Assembly (NCBI GenBank): GCA_937923605.1
Contig: CALDTY010000004.1
Coordinates: 25,612-89,611, forward strand
Length of the DNA: 64,000 nucleotides
DNA from: Candidatus Absconditabacterales bacterium
GTDB lineage: Bacteria > Patescibacteriota > Gracilibacteria > Absconditabacterales > Absconditicoccaceae
Reading direction: 5' to 3'
Position numbers and translations under genes: made by a program. Under the pieces are notes generated by a model. That model worked only from the letters and a program-made list of their open reading frames with translations, did not search any database and was not told where the DNA came from. Below, piece by piece: positions 41,318-52,212 of the stretch. Each line of letters begins with the position of its first letter. Positions within the stretch are counted from its first letter, which is position 1.

Positions 41318-44300
41318 TTATCAAATATTATTTTCCTTTAAGAAAGTTATTAAAAGTGAGAATATCTCTTGTTTCTGTTGTGATTTAAAATCTAAATTGT
41401 TTAACAGTATCTCTCATCTTTCTACAGCCTGTTCTCTAGAGAGACCTAAAGTTGTCTGCATTTCTTCAATAAGTGAATTGATTAGGAAGATAAAGTTTTC
41501 ACCTTTTGATTTTTTATAATCCACGGCAAGGTGACTATCTTCTGATTCCAAATCACGGTAGTAACGTATACTATTTTCTGAGATTTGCTGCTTTTTATGT
41601 AACGGAGTAAATTGATAATAGGTAATCATCTTTAGAAGATCATTAAAGATACTGGCAGTTAAGTTTTGGTCAAGGAGTGCTTGTAAATATCGTTTTATCG
41701 TTTCGGTAGGTTCGTTTCTTGAATAATTATGATTGTTAGTTGTAGTTTCTATATTTGTTTCTTCTATTGGAGTAGTATCTGTAGTCAACTTTTCCTCTTT
41801 TGAGGAACTCTTTTGAGAGAAGAGTTTTGTAAGATAGAGTTTTATATTTTTGGTCACCTTGTTGGCTTTTTCTTTTAGTTGTAAAATTCAACTTTCTTTT
41901 TTGTATTCAAGATCATTTAGTAGTTGCTGTAGATATTCTTCTGCTTTCTCTTTTGAGATTCATTTTTTCATAAGATTTTTCAACTTTTGTATGTATGCAT
42001 TTTCTTTTCTTTGTACTGACAGTTCTCTTTCATAAAGACTTTCCATTGTGTTTGGACTTCAAGGTGGGGTTCAATCAACCATATGCACTTGATTTCATCA
42101 CCATCAGTTAGGGAACACAACATATGATACTCAGTGTCACATTTCTTTCGTAATTTTTCTTTGACTTGAAAAGTATCAACTACTATGTCCAGAAATTAAT
42201 CAAGACCTACGGAGCATTGCTTCAGTAATAAAAACTGCATCATAACAGACTCAAGCTCGTATTTTTTTATTTTTTCATAGTTTTTTTGCTCTTTCTTCGC
42301 AAAATTTTATTTTTTCGAACCTTGTAAGGTCATCTTTAGCATCTGCTATATCAGTGTCTTGATATTCATAGAACATATTATTTTTTACAAAATTTTCAAT
42401 TTTATATACTCTCTCACTTGGAGATAATGCACTTATGGTATTAAGAAAATCTTCTGTTTTAATATTAAAACACGTTTTTTCTCACGTTCTTGAATAATCA
42501 TTTAAAAATTCTTCTCAATATAATTTCGTGAATTCTTTTGCAAATTTTGCATATTCTGTCATTTTTATATTTGGCATTCTTGGAGGAAGTTGAGATGTCG
42601 AAATAGTATAAGTTATTTTGTTAGTATTCCGTTGAGTTGGGACAATAGATAATCAACTTTGGTTCTGTGTTGATCTAATAGTTTTTATATCTCATCAAAC
42701 TAATTCCTGCTTACACTGATCACTGTTAATCTTAGCGTTAATTGGCTTAATAAGCAAAGTAGAATCTCATAAAGCAAAAGCAGGAATTGAACAATCAAAG
42801 AATTTTCTAGGTCCATTTACTTTATTATGAATTGGAAACGAAGAGGCAACGGACAATCCTATCTCTTCGTTATATCAAGCATATAATCATGTTATGAGAA
42901 AATCATTAATAGGATTGTCTGAAGCAAATATTTCACCGATCTCAATGTTTTCGTTTGTCTCTTTTCTTCATATTCATCGAATTCATTGGATTCAAAATGC
43001 ACCTCATTTTAATATAGAAAAAAGTGTGTCTTTCAAAGATCCGGCAGAATGGTGAAATCAATGTATACTTCTGGCATCGATAAGATAAGTAAGTCTTTTT
43101 ACTAACTCATTTCTATTTCATAAGCTTGATAGTGATTTTTTAAACACCTCAGGATTTGTACGGATAAGGTCTCTTAGAATATGTTCTTTTCATGCGAATT
43201 GGTTCTTGCTTCTTATTCTTGGAATTTTCTTAAGCAATAATTTTATCTTATCTTTGAATTCTTCTAATTCCCGTATAGTAAGTGTATTGATATCTTTTCA
43301 CAGATGATTTAGGATATCTAGGAGATCTACTGTTTCGATATTCATATTTTCTGCAGGAGTGTATTTAATAACAATATCTTGATGTGAGTTTGAGGAAGTT
43401 TTATTGTCTTTAATGTGATATATTCATTTTTCGTTTTGATGCCAGGTGTTTCAATGAGATTTTCTAATCTTAACTCAGTCCTTGTTAGAAATATAATTAT
43501 AACTTCCAGTTTCATTTGATGTAATTTTTGCTGTTAGTTTATAATTATCTTGGTTTTCAGACTTTGTGTCTACAGTTATTGATCATCCAGTTATTGCTTT
43601 TCACGTTCTATCAATATAGAATCGTTGTGTTCCATTATGAACTTTAAAATGTATATCATCAATAGTCTCAATAATCTCAAAAGAATCATCAAGAATATTA
43701 GTTGTATTTGTTAAGATTTCATCTGTTGCATGACTAGTATGAGAATAAATACATTTTCATTTTTGATTCATAATGCATTGTTCATTTCAACGTTTACCTA
43801 TAAAATATATAGTTCAATTAAATGATTTGCATCTTTTTATTGAATCAAAAGCTCATCAGACTGACTTCCCTGATTCGTCAATAATATAATAAAAGAGTCA
43901 CTTATCAATCACATAAAACAATTTTTCATGGTAAGCAGTTTCCATATCTATTCCAAAATCTGATCTGAAGTCAAATATCCTCTTGGCTTCAATTGCCCAT
44001 TCTATGTCTTCAATTTTGTCTTCAATAATATTTCCTTTATCATCAATAATAATATAGTACTTGTGTCTTCATCCAGCAACTTCATAACCTACAGCATAAT
44101 ATTTCTTTCATCACAGTTTGTTTACATAATCTAGAGATCGTTTAGATTTTTTCGGCAACATTTTGTTAATTATTTCTTTCATCTCACCACTCATTAACAT
44201 AATATCTTTTTCTTCAACATGGTCGCCATCAAACATTATTTCTCTTTGTGTATCTCTAATTATAAGACGTCATTTTTCTATATTAACGAAAGTGCTTTTT

Positions 44301-45571
44301 CGTCAACTAAATGCAAAAGTATGTACTTTTTCGAATGTTTCTACGTTATATATACTTGCTTGTCTATTTTTACTTCCTTTAACTTTATCTGCAATAATTA
44401 TATACGAATTGTCTCCAATTACTCATTCAAAAAGTGTGTATCAATCATATGAGATCGTTTTGTTAATGTTTAGATTTTCTAGTATATTAAGACTATTTTT
44501 CGTTCTCCAGTTAGATTTTGATACTATTGTATTTCATTGTTTTGTGGTGTCTAGATTTATAGAATCATAAGGCTGAGATAGTGTATCATTATATAGTAAA
44601 TAATTTTTATCTTTTCATTTTCTATTTTTCTTAGACAACTTTATTGCTGGTGAATAGTTCACCATATTAAATCATGATATGCCAGATTCTGGAAGTAAAT
44701 TTTTAACTGGCAATGAAATAAGTGCGTCTTCAGAAGAATTTACCTCATATTTTTCTAGATCATTATTGTATTGTAACTTTTTTTCTCATCAAGAATGTGT
44801 AAGTAACTGACTTTCTATCTCTTTTTTAACAAACTTGATAGCCTCAGATTTCTTTAAATCAAGTATTATTTTTAGAGGTGAATAAAGAAGTTTTTTGATA
44901 ACTTTGAAATCTTTTTCTTCAAGAATTCACTCTAAAATATCTATTGATGATAAAGTGATGTTGTCACGCTTAACATGCTGAGAATGACTTGGATACTTTG
45001 CAACAATTTCCATTACCGTATCCAGAGCATCTTCATCTAGGGCTCAAACATTTAAAACTGAATAAAAATATTTTTCAACTTTGTCCCAATACAACTTACT
45101 AAATTTAGCTATTTCTTGATCTGCGATCTTTGTATTTTTTATCCTTTGAAGATAGTGTGCATCTATTTCTCATCTCAGTCTTTGACTATCGCCTCAACCT
45201 ATATGTTCATCTTCATTGTCTGTTGATTTTTGATTCGATTCTATCTTTTCAAGAATTTTTGCTACATTATTATTTTTGAGTCACAGCCTGCTTAATTTAG
45301 AGTTTATATGTTTTATGGTGTCTTGGTATCTCACAGTGATCTTTTTATCATCTAAGAGATTAATTATTTGTTTTGATGAAAATTTAAATTTTTCTGCTAA
45401 TTGCATACCTTCATCTAGGTCGTACATACATATGTATTTTGTGACATTGATTTTCTTTTTGCTATCCCATTTTTTTTCTTCTGAATATGCCAAAATATCT
45501 GAAAAGAGTTGTTGAATATCTCCTTCATTGGTTTGCGGGTTTTCTCTATTTTCTAAGCTACTGTAATCCAT
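41318..45571 (-). CDS. 1417-aa protein with a transglutaminase-like domain
   Basis: With TGA as Gly one frame runs from ATG 45571 to TAA 41318; I checked long stretches codon by codon and found no TAA or TAG. The transglutaminase-like core lies near residues 1100-1170: Cys1109 in IRAGVCYDAVF, His1146 in KEMGHGVSYVVFPNGW and Asp1166 in QVHMVDGTPPGSP, with family-like spacing. The upstream 1000 residues are repetitive beta-type sequence (YYAVGYEVAGGRHKYYIII, LFYVIDKGLFYYIID) that may form a propeller of WG-like repeats. The last 230 residues are Gln/Lys/Glu-rich and coiled. No signal peptide is evident. Such cores may be proteases or cross-linking enzymes. Confidence 0.75.
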
Positions 45572-45655
45572 ACTTTAAGGTTTAAAACAAGCGTATTATA
45601 ATTGTAAGAGTCACATGCTTTTTTATCAAATATTAAAGATAAATAGTAAGAAATA

Positions 45656-45682
45656 AAAAAAATCTGCTTTTTGGCAGATATT
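45656..45682 (-). terminator. Terminator after tRNA-Gly
   Basis: On the reverse strand ATCTGC, loop CAAAAA, GCAGAT followed by T8, right after the tRNA 3' end. Confidence 0.85.
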
Positions 45683-45689
45683 GATTTGG

Positions 45690-45763
45690 AGCGGATGAAG
45701 GGACTTGAACCCTCGGCCTCGACCTTGGCAAGGTCGCGCTCTAGCCAACTGAGCTACATCCGC
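45690..45763 (-). tRNA. tRNA-Gly (GCC)
   Basis: Acceptor GCGGATG/CATCCGC, anticodon loop TTGCCAA with anticodon GCC, T arm GAGGG-TTCAAGT-CCCTT. It reads GGC/GGU; the UCA-anticodon tRNA-Gly needed to read UGA is not in this window. Confidence 0.95.
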
Positions 45764-45810
45764 ATATATACTAGCTAATAGGTTTTATAAAAGCTATCAC
45801 TTTTTACAAG

Positions 45811-46125
45811 CTATCTCTTGAAAAAAAATATTTCCTTAGTATATTTAATTTGCCCCGATGGGGGTGGACCAACTATATCTGTTGGTTCGATTCCAACAAA
45901 AATAGTACCAACAAAATAGATATACCGTCCAAAACACATACCATCCCAAAAGCTTAATGTTTCGACATTGTCAAATTCCTTCGTACTTCGGTACAAAAGC
46001 ATTTGATCGCTAATGGGAGTTGTTACCTTTATTTGAACAACGCACATATATGTTTCGCAATTTATTTCCAAGTGAAATATGCACATAAACATCTGTTCGT
46101 TCACTTCACCTAAAGTACAATTCAA
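45811..46125 (-). CDS. Possible 104-aa protein of unknown function
   Basis: ATG-TAG/TAA frame of 104 codons without TGA, with a mixed hydrophobic sequence (CETYMCVVQIKVTTPIS, FGRYIYFVGTIFVGIEP) and several Cys. No family recognised. A TTCGATTCC string inside resembles a tRNA T arm, but no tRNA can be folded. It is followed by no other gene before tRNA-Gly. It could be a real gene of foreign origin or a chance ORF. Confidence 0.35.
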   Translation of the reverse strand: MNCTLGEVNEQMFMCIFHLEINCETYMCVVQIKVTTPISDQMLLYRSTKEFDNVETLSFWDGMCFGRYIYFVGTIFVGIEPTDIVGPPPSGQIKYTKEIFFFKR

Positions 46126-46135
46126 TTTAATAAGA

Positions 46136-46172
46136 AAAGCTCTTTACCTTTTGGTAAAGAGCTCTCTTTTTT
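46136..46172. terminator. Bidirectional terminator
   Basis: AGCTCTTTACC, loop TTTT, GGTAAAGAGCT with A-rich and T-rich flanks; it can stop the reverse-strand 46468 gene. Confidence 0.8.
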
Positions 46173-46186
46173 TATATAGAATATAA

Positions 46187-46468
46187 TTATTTTTTAGCTG
46201 TTTTTTTAACAGATTTTTTGCTGCTTTTCTTTACTGTCGTGTCTGTTTTCTCAACAGTTGGATGTGATGTTCCATAAATTCTTTCATACAGATGTGTCAT
46301 CCCAATTGCAACTATTGCAACATAAACTCGTGTACTCATTCAAGTCAAAAATGGTAATATTTTTGCTAACAATAGTGCAAACACAAAAATAGTAATCTCA
46401 TATGCAGCATAATCAAAAATTGTGAATGTATGCATTCTACTTACAATGTCTTTGAAAAGTTTCTTCAT
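46187..46468 (-). CDS. Small membrane protein with Lys-rich tail
   Basis: 93 aa. Two hydrophobic segments (YEITIFVFALLLAKILPFL and STRVYVAIVAIGMTHLY) and a C-terminal basic tail of Lys/Ser/Thr (VKKSSKKSVKKTAKK) that resembles the histone-H1-like tails of small DNA-binding proteins but is fused to a membrane segment. One TGA-Gly. No family recognised. Confidence 0.6.
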
Positions 46469-46658
46469 AATGTACCAATAATAATAAAACATCAATTTTA
46501 AGTATAAGTGGAGGATAACCTTTTGTCAATTTTATGTAAACATTTTACTAGGAAAGATTAAAAGAAATTGTGTCACAAAAGTCAAGTATTGTCGTACATT
46601 AGGTAGTGATTATCATAAATAATGATTAGTTGCACCAGTTATTCATATATTTTGTATA

Positions 46659-48227
46659 ATGAAATTCTTAGACTTTTTTCAATTCATTAAAGGGCAGGAT
46701 CTATCTCGTGAGAGAAAGGATTTGATTTTTGCTGCTTTTCAAGCGAAAAAACGTCAATGACTTTTTCTTCAAAAAATGTCAGTGTATACTAGAGTGTGAG
46801 CACTTTCATTATTTATATTTGCTGGATTAGCTGTTGTATATTTTTGAAGTATATGATGAGAAGAGTGAAATCGAGAACTTAATGATGGATTTATCTGATT
46901 CAATATAGAAGAAGGTAGTCAAGTTGCTTATGCAGATGAGATATGACAAATTATAACCACCGTTGGTGACGTGAAAATCACAAATAATTGAATAACAAAA
47001 TCATGATCATGATTAGCAAATGCTGACAAGGTATTATTGCTTGTTGGAGCAGAATTGGTTTTCGAGATGCAAGGATGAGTCCAAGCGAAAATTATATGAC
47101 CAGCAGAATTTGAACTAGAAAAAAAAGATGACAAATATCTTATAAATATGATCACAGGAGAGTTTGTAGAAATAAAGTCTGTTATTGATACAGAAGAAGA
47201 TCAACCATTGACTGATAGAGAGTTTGTTGCAGATGTCCCTAATGATGCTCCTATTAAAACAACCAAGGATAATATTAATGTTCAAGTAATTGTAAAAACT
47301 CCAGAATTCGAAGTAGTTTCAGACACAAGTAGATGAGATATAGATATGACGATTACAACGGAGGAGGATGGTAAGCAAGTTGTAGAAAATGTCTGAACTG
47401 ATGTTGTGATTACAAAGATAATTAAAGATGAGACTGTTATTACAGAACTTAAATCTCAACAAAAGGCTGCAATCAACTGAGAAGTACATATTGCTATGAT
47501 TACTCCAGACATAGAAATAAATGAAAAACAAGCAGAGGCGATTGTAGAAAATATCAAGAATAATGATCTCACGATATCCTATAAAATTGAAGATTCTTCA
47601 AATAATGAAGTTGAAACAAGTAAACAAGAACTCAAAAAGGAAGATAAGGCTAAAGTAGAGGAACCACTTAAAAATCAAGCTGTACCTAAGGTAAATGATA
47701 ACTCAGATAATAAGCCAGTTGCAAAAGTTGTTGAACAAGAAAAAGAAGGTCTTGTAGAAGATCCTGCTCCAGTACTTGAAGATTTAGTTGCAGATCGTAA
47801 GCGTGTTATTGATTGATCTCAATTAGCAATGTTGCAACAAGCTACTCATGGATCTGTACTTATGCGTGATATAAGAAATATAGTAGCAAGTCATGTTTAC
47901 TGATACGAACCAGGTGTACAAACATCATTGACTAATTTAGCATCCTCACTTCATCCCGTAACTCAAAATATTCTTTGATGAATGAACTTAACAACTAGTT
48001 CTATTTCTTGAATGGCATCGTCACTTGAGTCATTGATTAGTAATTTAGAAGCGAAACGATATGTTCCACCTGTTTATATTAATAGACTAAAATCAACTAT
48101 TGCATGGTTGCGTCTTGTTCAAACAGTTCCTAGTGCTTCCGTTGAAGCAACTTGTGATTTTGACTGTATTGTCACAGATGTTCTCAAAGTACAGCCAAAT
48201 CAAAGAGTTCGTTTGATGTTGCAATAG
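46659..48227 (+). CDS. FecR-like membrane protein
   Basis: 522 aa. A cytoplasmic N-terminus (FIKGQDLSRERKDLIFAAF) and one transmembrane segment near residue 45 (ALSLFIFAGLAVVYF) precede a domain with FecR-type features: ITTVGDVKITNNG, ADKVLLLVGAELVFEMQGG, AKIIGPAEFELEKKD. A long Glu/Lys-rich stalk follows, then a conserved-looking C-terminal helical part. FecR proteins regulate ECF sigma factors, but no sigma factor gene is next to it. TATAAT at 46655-46660 overlaps the chosen ATG, so either the promoter is spurious or the start lies further in. Confidence 0.65.
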
Positions 48228-48245
48228 GATATTATACCAATACAT

Positions 48246-48275
48246 AAAAGCTAATAGTCTCGTCTATTAGTTTTT
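48246..48275 (+). terminator. Terminator after the FecR-like gene
   Basis: CTAATAG, loop TCTCGT, CTATTAG, then T6. Confidence 0.88.
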
Positions 48276-48292
48276 TACTTACAAAATCTTTT

Positions 48293-48724
48293 ATGGAATT
48301 CCGACTATATTGGGTATGAGCTTGAGTTATATTACTAATACTTGAAATGTTTATTATGAGTTTTGATGCGTTAGCATTAAGTCTGGCAGCATTTGTAACT
48401 GCTTTGTTGGGCTATATGCTTTGAATCCAGATGGGAAACCGAGAACAATCATTAATTATCTTTCTTATCGCATCTATAGTTGCTTTGATGCTTGTAAGGC
48501 TAATTATAGCTCCAAAATTACAATGAGATGATGTCACTAACCCGATGAGTTGAGATACGATAATTTGAAAGAAGTTTGTTGTTCAAAAGGCAAATTGAAG
48601 AGAAGTGATAAAGTATGAATGAATGTATTGGAATATAAGAAGTGACACAGATTTTAAAGTTTGAGAAACTGTTAAAGTCCTCAGTATGGATGATAATATA
48701 GTATTGGTAGAAAAAATTGATTAA
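48293..48724 (+). CDS. NfeD-like membrane protein
   Basis: 143 aa. Three hydrophobic segments (VGAGVILLILEMFIMSF, LSLAAFVTALLGYMLGI, LIIFLIASIVALMLV) and a C-terminal OB-fold-like part: NPMSGDTIIGKKFVV, GMYWNIRSD, VGETVKVLSMDDNIVLVEK. This is the architecture of short NfeD proteins, which partner stomatin-like proteins or membrane proteases. It lies 66 bases after the FecR-like gene, behind a terminator. Confidence 0.75.
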
Positions 48725-48818
48725 ATTCTTATAAAAGATGTTCTTAGAATGCAAACATTCTACTTTATATAGACAATCGCAAATATGTGTGGATTGTGTT
48801 TTTAACTAGCATGAAATA

Positions 48819-49547
48819 ATGACAAATTGATTGAGAGCAGTACAATACTTTCTATGATGATTTGTAGCCATGTTGGCACTTTTTTGATGAGTCACTTACT
48901 TTATGGCAAGCAAATGAATTCAGATGGATAGTAATTGGATTTATATCTTTTTTGCAGCACAACAGTTGGTCACTTTAGTTATTGTTCGATGTAGTTTATC
49001 TGCTTGAGGGTGGAAGTGAATTGAAGCAATGCAACAATATTTTAATGAAAGAGCTCAATGGAAAGGACGATGACTATTTGTAAGATGGGTTATATGATGA
49101 TTTATTGTATATATGATTATTAATTGACTGCTTTTCACCTTACTAGACTATTTTTCTATTACTATTCCATGAATGTATTGAGAACAATGAGTTATGTCTA
49201 TGCTTGAACAAATGAATCTTACTAGTTCACTTGATTGGTTTATGATATTTTTGATGATCGTTATAGTTGGGCCACTAGTTGAGGAACTTGTGTATAGAGG
49301 ACTTATAACTGATGTATTTATGAAGCGCTGGAAATGACGAGGTGTTGTTAGTGCAGCATTTATTTTTGCGCTGATACATTTTGAATTTGCTGTTTTTTGG
49401 AATCTATTTCTTTTGGCTCTTATATTGTGAGTTATCTATTATAAAACTGAAAGTATGCGATATACGTTTGCATTCCATGTAATCATTAACGGCATGTGAT
49501 TTCTGATATTATGGTTAACAGAAATGGGCTATGTTCCATGAGTATAA
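48819..49547 (+). CDS. CPBP-family intramembrane protease
   Basis: 242 aa with about six hydrophobic segments. The three CPBP (Abi/Rce1) motifs are present: VGPLVEELVYRGL (EExxxR) near residue 154, FALIHFEFA (FxxxH) near 186, and FHVIINGMG (HxxxN) near 220. The catalytic residues are all intact. Roles in the family range from prenyl-protein processing to bacteriocin immunity; none can be chosen here. TGA-Gly is frequent. Confidence 0.85.
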
Positions 49548-49581
49548 GTATCCAGTCTTTAGAAAAATCTATTATTTTCCC

Positions 49582-49609
49582 TTGACCTTAGTTGTTAGAT
49601 CCCTATATA
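49582..49609 (+). promoter_or_regulatory. Promoter of the rplJ operon
   Basis: TTGACC at 49582-49587 and TATATA at 49604-49609, 16-base spacer, leaving a leader of about 150 bases before rplJ. Confidence 0.6.
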
Positions 49610-49624
49610 TCATCTTATATCCAA

Positions 49625-49733
49625 AGAAAGTGAGTTGTATATACATAAATCTCACCGAGGAAATACTCTAAACTCAGCTAGATTTCGCTGAGTGACAAGT
49701 ACTTCTTCGTGAAGTAATTTTTTTTTGGGAAAA
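49625..49733 (+). promoter_or_regulatory. Structured rplJ leader ending in an attenuator-like hairpin
   Basis: The leader can form GTGAG/CTCAC and ACTCAGC/GCTGAGT stems, followed by TACTTC, loop TTCGT, GAAGTA and a run of nine T at 49718-49726, that is, a terminator in front of rplJ. This is the position of the L10 leader in other bacteria, where L10(L12)4 binds its own mRNA. The L10 consensus was not verified. Confidence 0.55.
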
Positions 49734-49766
49734 TATAACTTTTTTTATTTACAACTATTCGATCCG

Positions 49767-50381
49767 ATGCCATTGCTAAAAGAAGATAAAAAGAATCTGG
49801 CACAAACGTATGTCGAGATGATGGAATCAGGAAAAAATGTAGTGGTAGTTAAACACACATGAATTCCTGTAAATGAAATTAATGAAATGAGAATGTGAGT
49901 AAGTGATGCTCAATGAAATATGAAAATTGTGAAGAAAAGAGTCTTGTTGAAATGAATTGAAGGTAAGTATCATGGACTATCATTAGATATGATTGAGTGA
50001 AGCAGTATTGCTCTATTGACTAGTTCTAATGAAGATGACGAGCATGCTCCATTGAAAGTAATCAATAAATTAAATAAGAAGTGGAAAAAAGATAAAGCTG
50101 AATTTTGAGTTGAATTCTTGTGATGATGGTATGAATGAGCAGAATGGAAGGATTCAGGATTTGTTACCGAGTTAGCTAACTTGCCAAGCAAAGAAGAATT
50201 GATCAGTAAGTTCATCTATATGTTGAACCATCCTGTGTCATCATTTACTAGAGTGTTAAACGCAATTGCTGAATCACAAGGGTGATGAGAAGAAGTTAAA
50301 GAAGAAGTTAAAGAAGAGGCTAAAGAAGAGGTTAAAGAAGAAGCTACAGAAGATAGTCCAGAAGAATCTCAAGAAGCATAA
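49767..50381 (+). CDS. rplJ: 50S ribosomal protein L10
   Basis: 204 aa. Stalk base protein that carries L7/L12 dimers. N-terminal globular part matches L10 (VVVVKHTGIPVNEINEMR, MKIVKKRVLLKG), then the C-terminal helix FVTELANLPSKEELISKFIY and an acidic Lys/Glu tail that ends the protein (KEEVKEEAKEEVKEEATED). L1 and L11, which often precede it, are not adjacent. Confidence 0.92.
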
Positions 50382-50400
50382 ATTTAAAGAAAAATTAAAG

Positions 50401-50467
50401 TCGTTCTGATCTTATTTCAGCATCTTATAGGAATTATTCTTTGGGTACTGAAACAAGTTCAGAGCGA
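50401..50467 (+). other. 20-bp hairpin between rplJ and rplL
   Basis: 50401-50420 pairs with 50448-50467 over 20 positions (one wobble, two mismatches) around a 27-base loop. No T-run follows. Long stems in r-protein operons are classical RNase III sites, and rnc is in this window. Confidence 0.75.
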
Positions 50468-50499
50468 TTATTATATTTATTTATTATATTATTATTACT

Positions 50500-51006
50500 A
50501 TGTCAGACGAAGCAACAACAAATGAAGCTGCTGAAGCAGCAACTGAAAACACAGAAACTGTAGAAACTAAAGCTCCTGCAGAAGAAAAGAAAGAAGCTGC
50601 TCCAGCAGAAGAAAAGAAAGAGCCTACTATTGAGCTAAAAGGTGACTCAAAGAAGATTATGGATCTTGTGAAAGGTCTTTCTGCGATAGAACTTAATCAA
50701 TTGGTAAAGGCATTAGAAGAAGAATTCTGAGTTTCAGCTGCAGCACCAGTAATGATGTGAGGATGAGGATGAGGAGATGATGCATGAGCAGGAGATGACA
50801 CAATAACAGTTGAATTAGCTGAAGTTGGACAATCTAAGATTGCTGTAATTAAAGCAGTAAAAGAAATTCTTGGTCTTGGACTAAAGGAAGCTAAGGACTT
50901 AGTAGGTCAAGCTCCAGTTGTAGTGAAAGAAAAAGTTCCTTCTGATGAAGCAGAAAAAATTAAAGCTCAGTTGGAAGAAGTTTGAGCTACAGTAGCATTC
51001 AAATAA
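50500..51006 (+). CDS. rplL: 50S ribosomal protein L7/L12 with N-terminal extension
   Basis: 168 aa against about 125. Residues 1-45 form an acidic Ala/Glu/Thr extension. The dimerisation domain starts at [20 protein letters not shown], the hinge is a Gly run encoded mostly by TGA (VMMGGGGGG), and the C-terminal domain shows [20 protein letters not shown] and the factor-binding surface. Its start follows the long hairpin. Confidence 0.95.
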
Positions 51007-51054
51007 AATGAGTTCGAAATAAGTGAACACTTTTTATTCTATATTACTGTGTAT

Positions 51055-51708
51055 ATGACTGTAACAGCAGATATTGTTAAGGCAAAAGTATTTGTTTGAC
51101 AACCTAAAAATAAATCTAATCCAAAAACGAGCGATAGCCGACTTTGAGTATTTAATGGTATGGTTGTTTTTGATCCTGCATTAATAGAAGAGCAGCTTAA
51201 GGCTGGAAAAGAATTAATCCAAGAAACTAAGAAAACTAAAGGAGAGATACTAGTTATCTGTGAAAAAGCTCTATATAAGGAAGAACTTGAAACTCTGTCT
51301 ATTAAATGAGGTTTTCATTATTTGAATCATAAGGTTCCTGCTTGAGTAATGACAAATTTTGACACATTGCTTTGAAGAATTAGAAGTCTAAAAGATTTGA
51401 GAAGTTTTGTTGAAAGTTGATGATTTGAAACATTGACTAAAAAAGAGCAATCCATGAAAAAGAGAGAGTTAGCAAAGATTGAGCAAGTGTATAAGGGTGT
51501 AGTTAATCTAAGAAAGATACCCGATCTAGTAATTATTGTAGATGGTCAATTTATGAGTAAATTTGTTTTAGAAGTCAAAAAATTGAAATCGAATGCTATT
51601 GTTTTAGCATCATCTGACTTTGATAAATGGATAGATCAACAAGTTGTAATGTGTAACACAAATAGTTTTGATAGTATAGATTATGTACTAAATTATTTAT
51701 TTGCTTAA
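51055..51708 (+). CDS. rpsB: 30S ribosomal protein S2
   Basis: 217 aa. HYLNHKVPAGVMTNFDTLLG corresponds to the S2 RWLGGxLTNxxT motif, and LRKIPDLVIIVDGQFMSKF to the PDxxxxxD region. Pairs with tsf two genes downstream, as in most bacteria. TGA-Gly throughout. Confidence 0.93.
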
Positions 51709-51754
51709 ATAAAAAATTTAAAATTGCACCTTTTATACCTATAGTTGTTGCCAT

Positions 51755-52168
51755 ATGGTACATGAAGCAAAAGAACTAGATGGTTTGATAGATGATAATT
51801 ATGTACCTAGTAGTGTAGAGAGAAAAAAAGCACTAATTATGTACTTTTTTGTAGGAATTATTGCTTCTTTGTCAAAAGAAGAGATTAGTGTCTATGAAAT
51901 GTTTCATCTTAAGCAGGCATTAGGTCGATGGATGTTGTTTTTTATGTTTTTGATTTGAAGTGTTATCTTTATTTTTATTCCATACCTACGAATACTTCCT
52001 GTATTTGTATTTATAATCTTTTTGATCATTTGGGTTGTGTTTGCAAAACAAGCACGAGAGTGAAGATATACAATTAATGACAATAAAATCCTCATGCCTT
52101 TATTTTCATGATTGGGTGGGCGAGTAATTACAATTTTCGAATTAGATGTGATCTATGAAGACGAATAA
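51755..52168 (+). CDS. Membrane protein between rpsB and tsf
   Basis: 137 aa with two or three hydrophobic segments (ALIMYFFVGIIASL, WMLFFMFLIGSVIFIFIPYL, ILPVFVFIIFLIIWVVFA) and a soluble end ILMPLFSGLGGRVITIFEL. No family recognised. The insertion of a membrane gene between rpsB and tsf is unusual; in CPR relatives it may be conserved. Confidence 0.7.
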
Positions 52169-52212
52169 GAAAAACAATGATATAATATGTTTTTATTACT
52201 AACTGTATTAGT

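Noticed and set aside
44163..44570. 135-codon forward open frame inside the 1417-aa gene
   Set aside because: The reverse frame is continuous through this part and codes a coherent protein; the forward frame is a chance shadow.
45850..45900. tRNA-like T-arm sequence GTTGGTTCGATTCCAAC
   Set aside because: No matching acceptor, D or anticodon arms can be folded around it; it lies in a possible small ORF.
46655..46660. TATAAT just before the FecR-like gene as its promoter
   Set aside because: It overlaps the start codon at 46659 and the -35 spacing is 19 bases; a transcript from it would miss the start, so either the box or the start choice is wrong.
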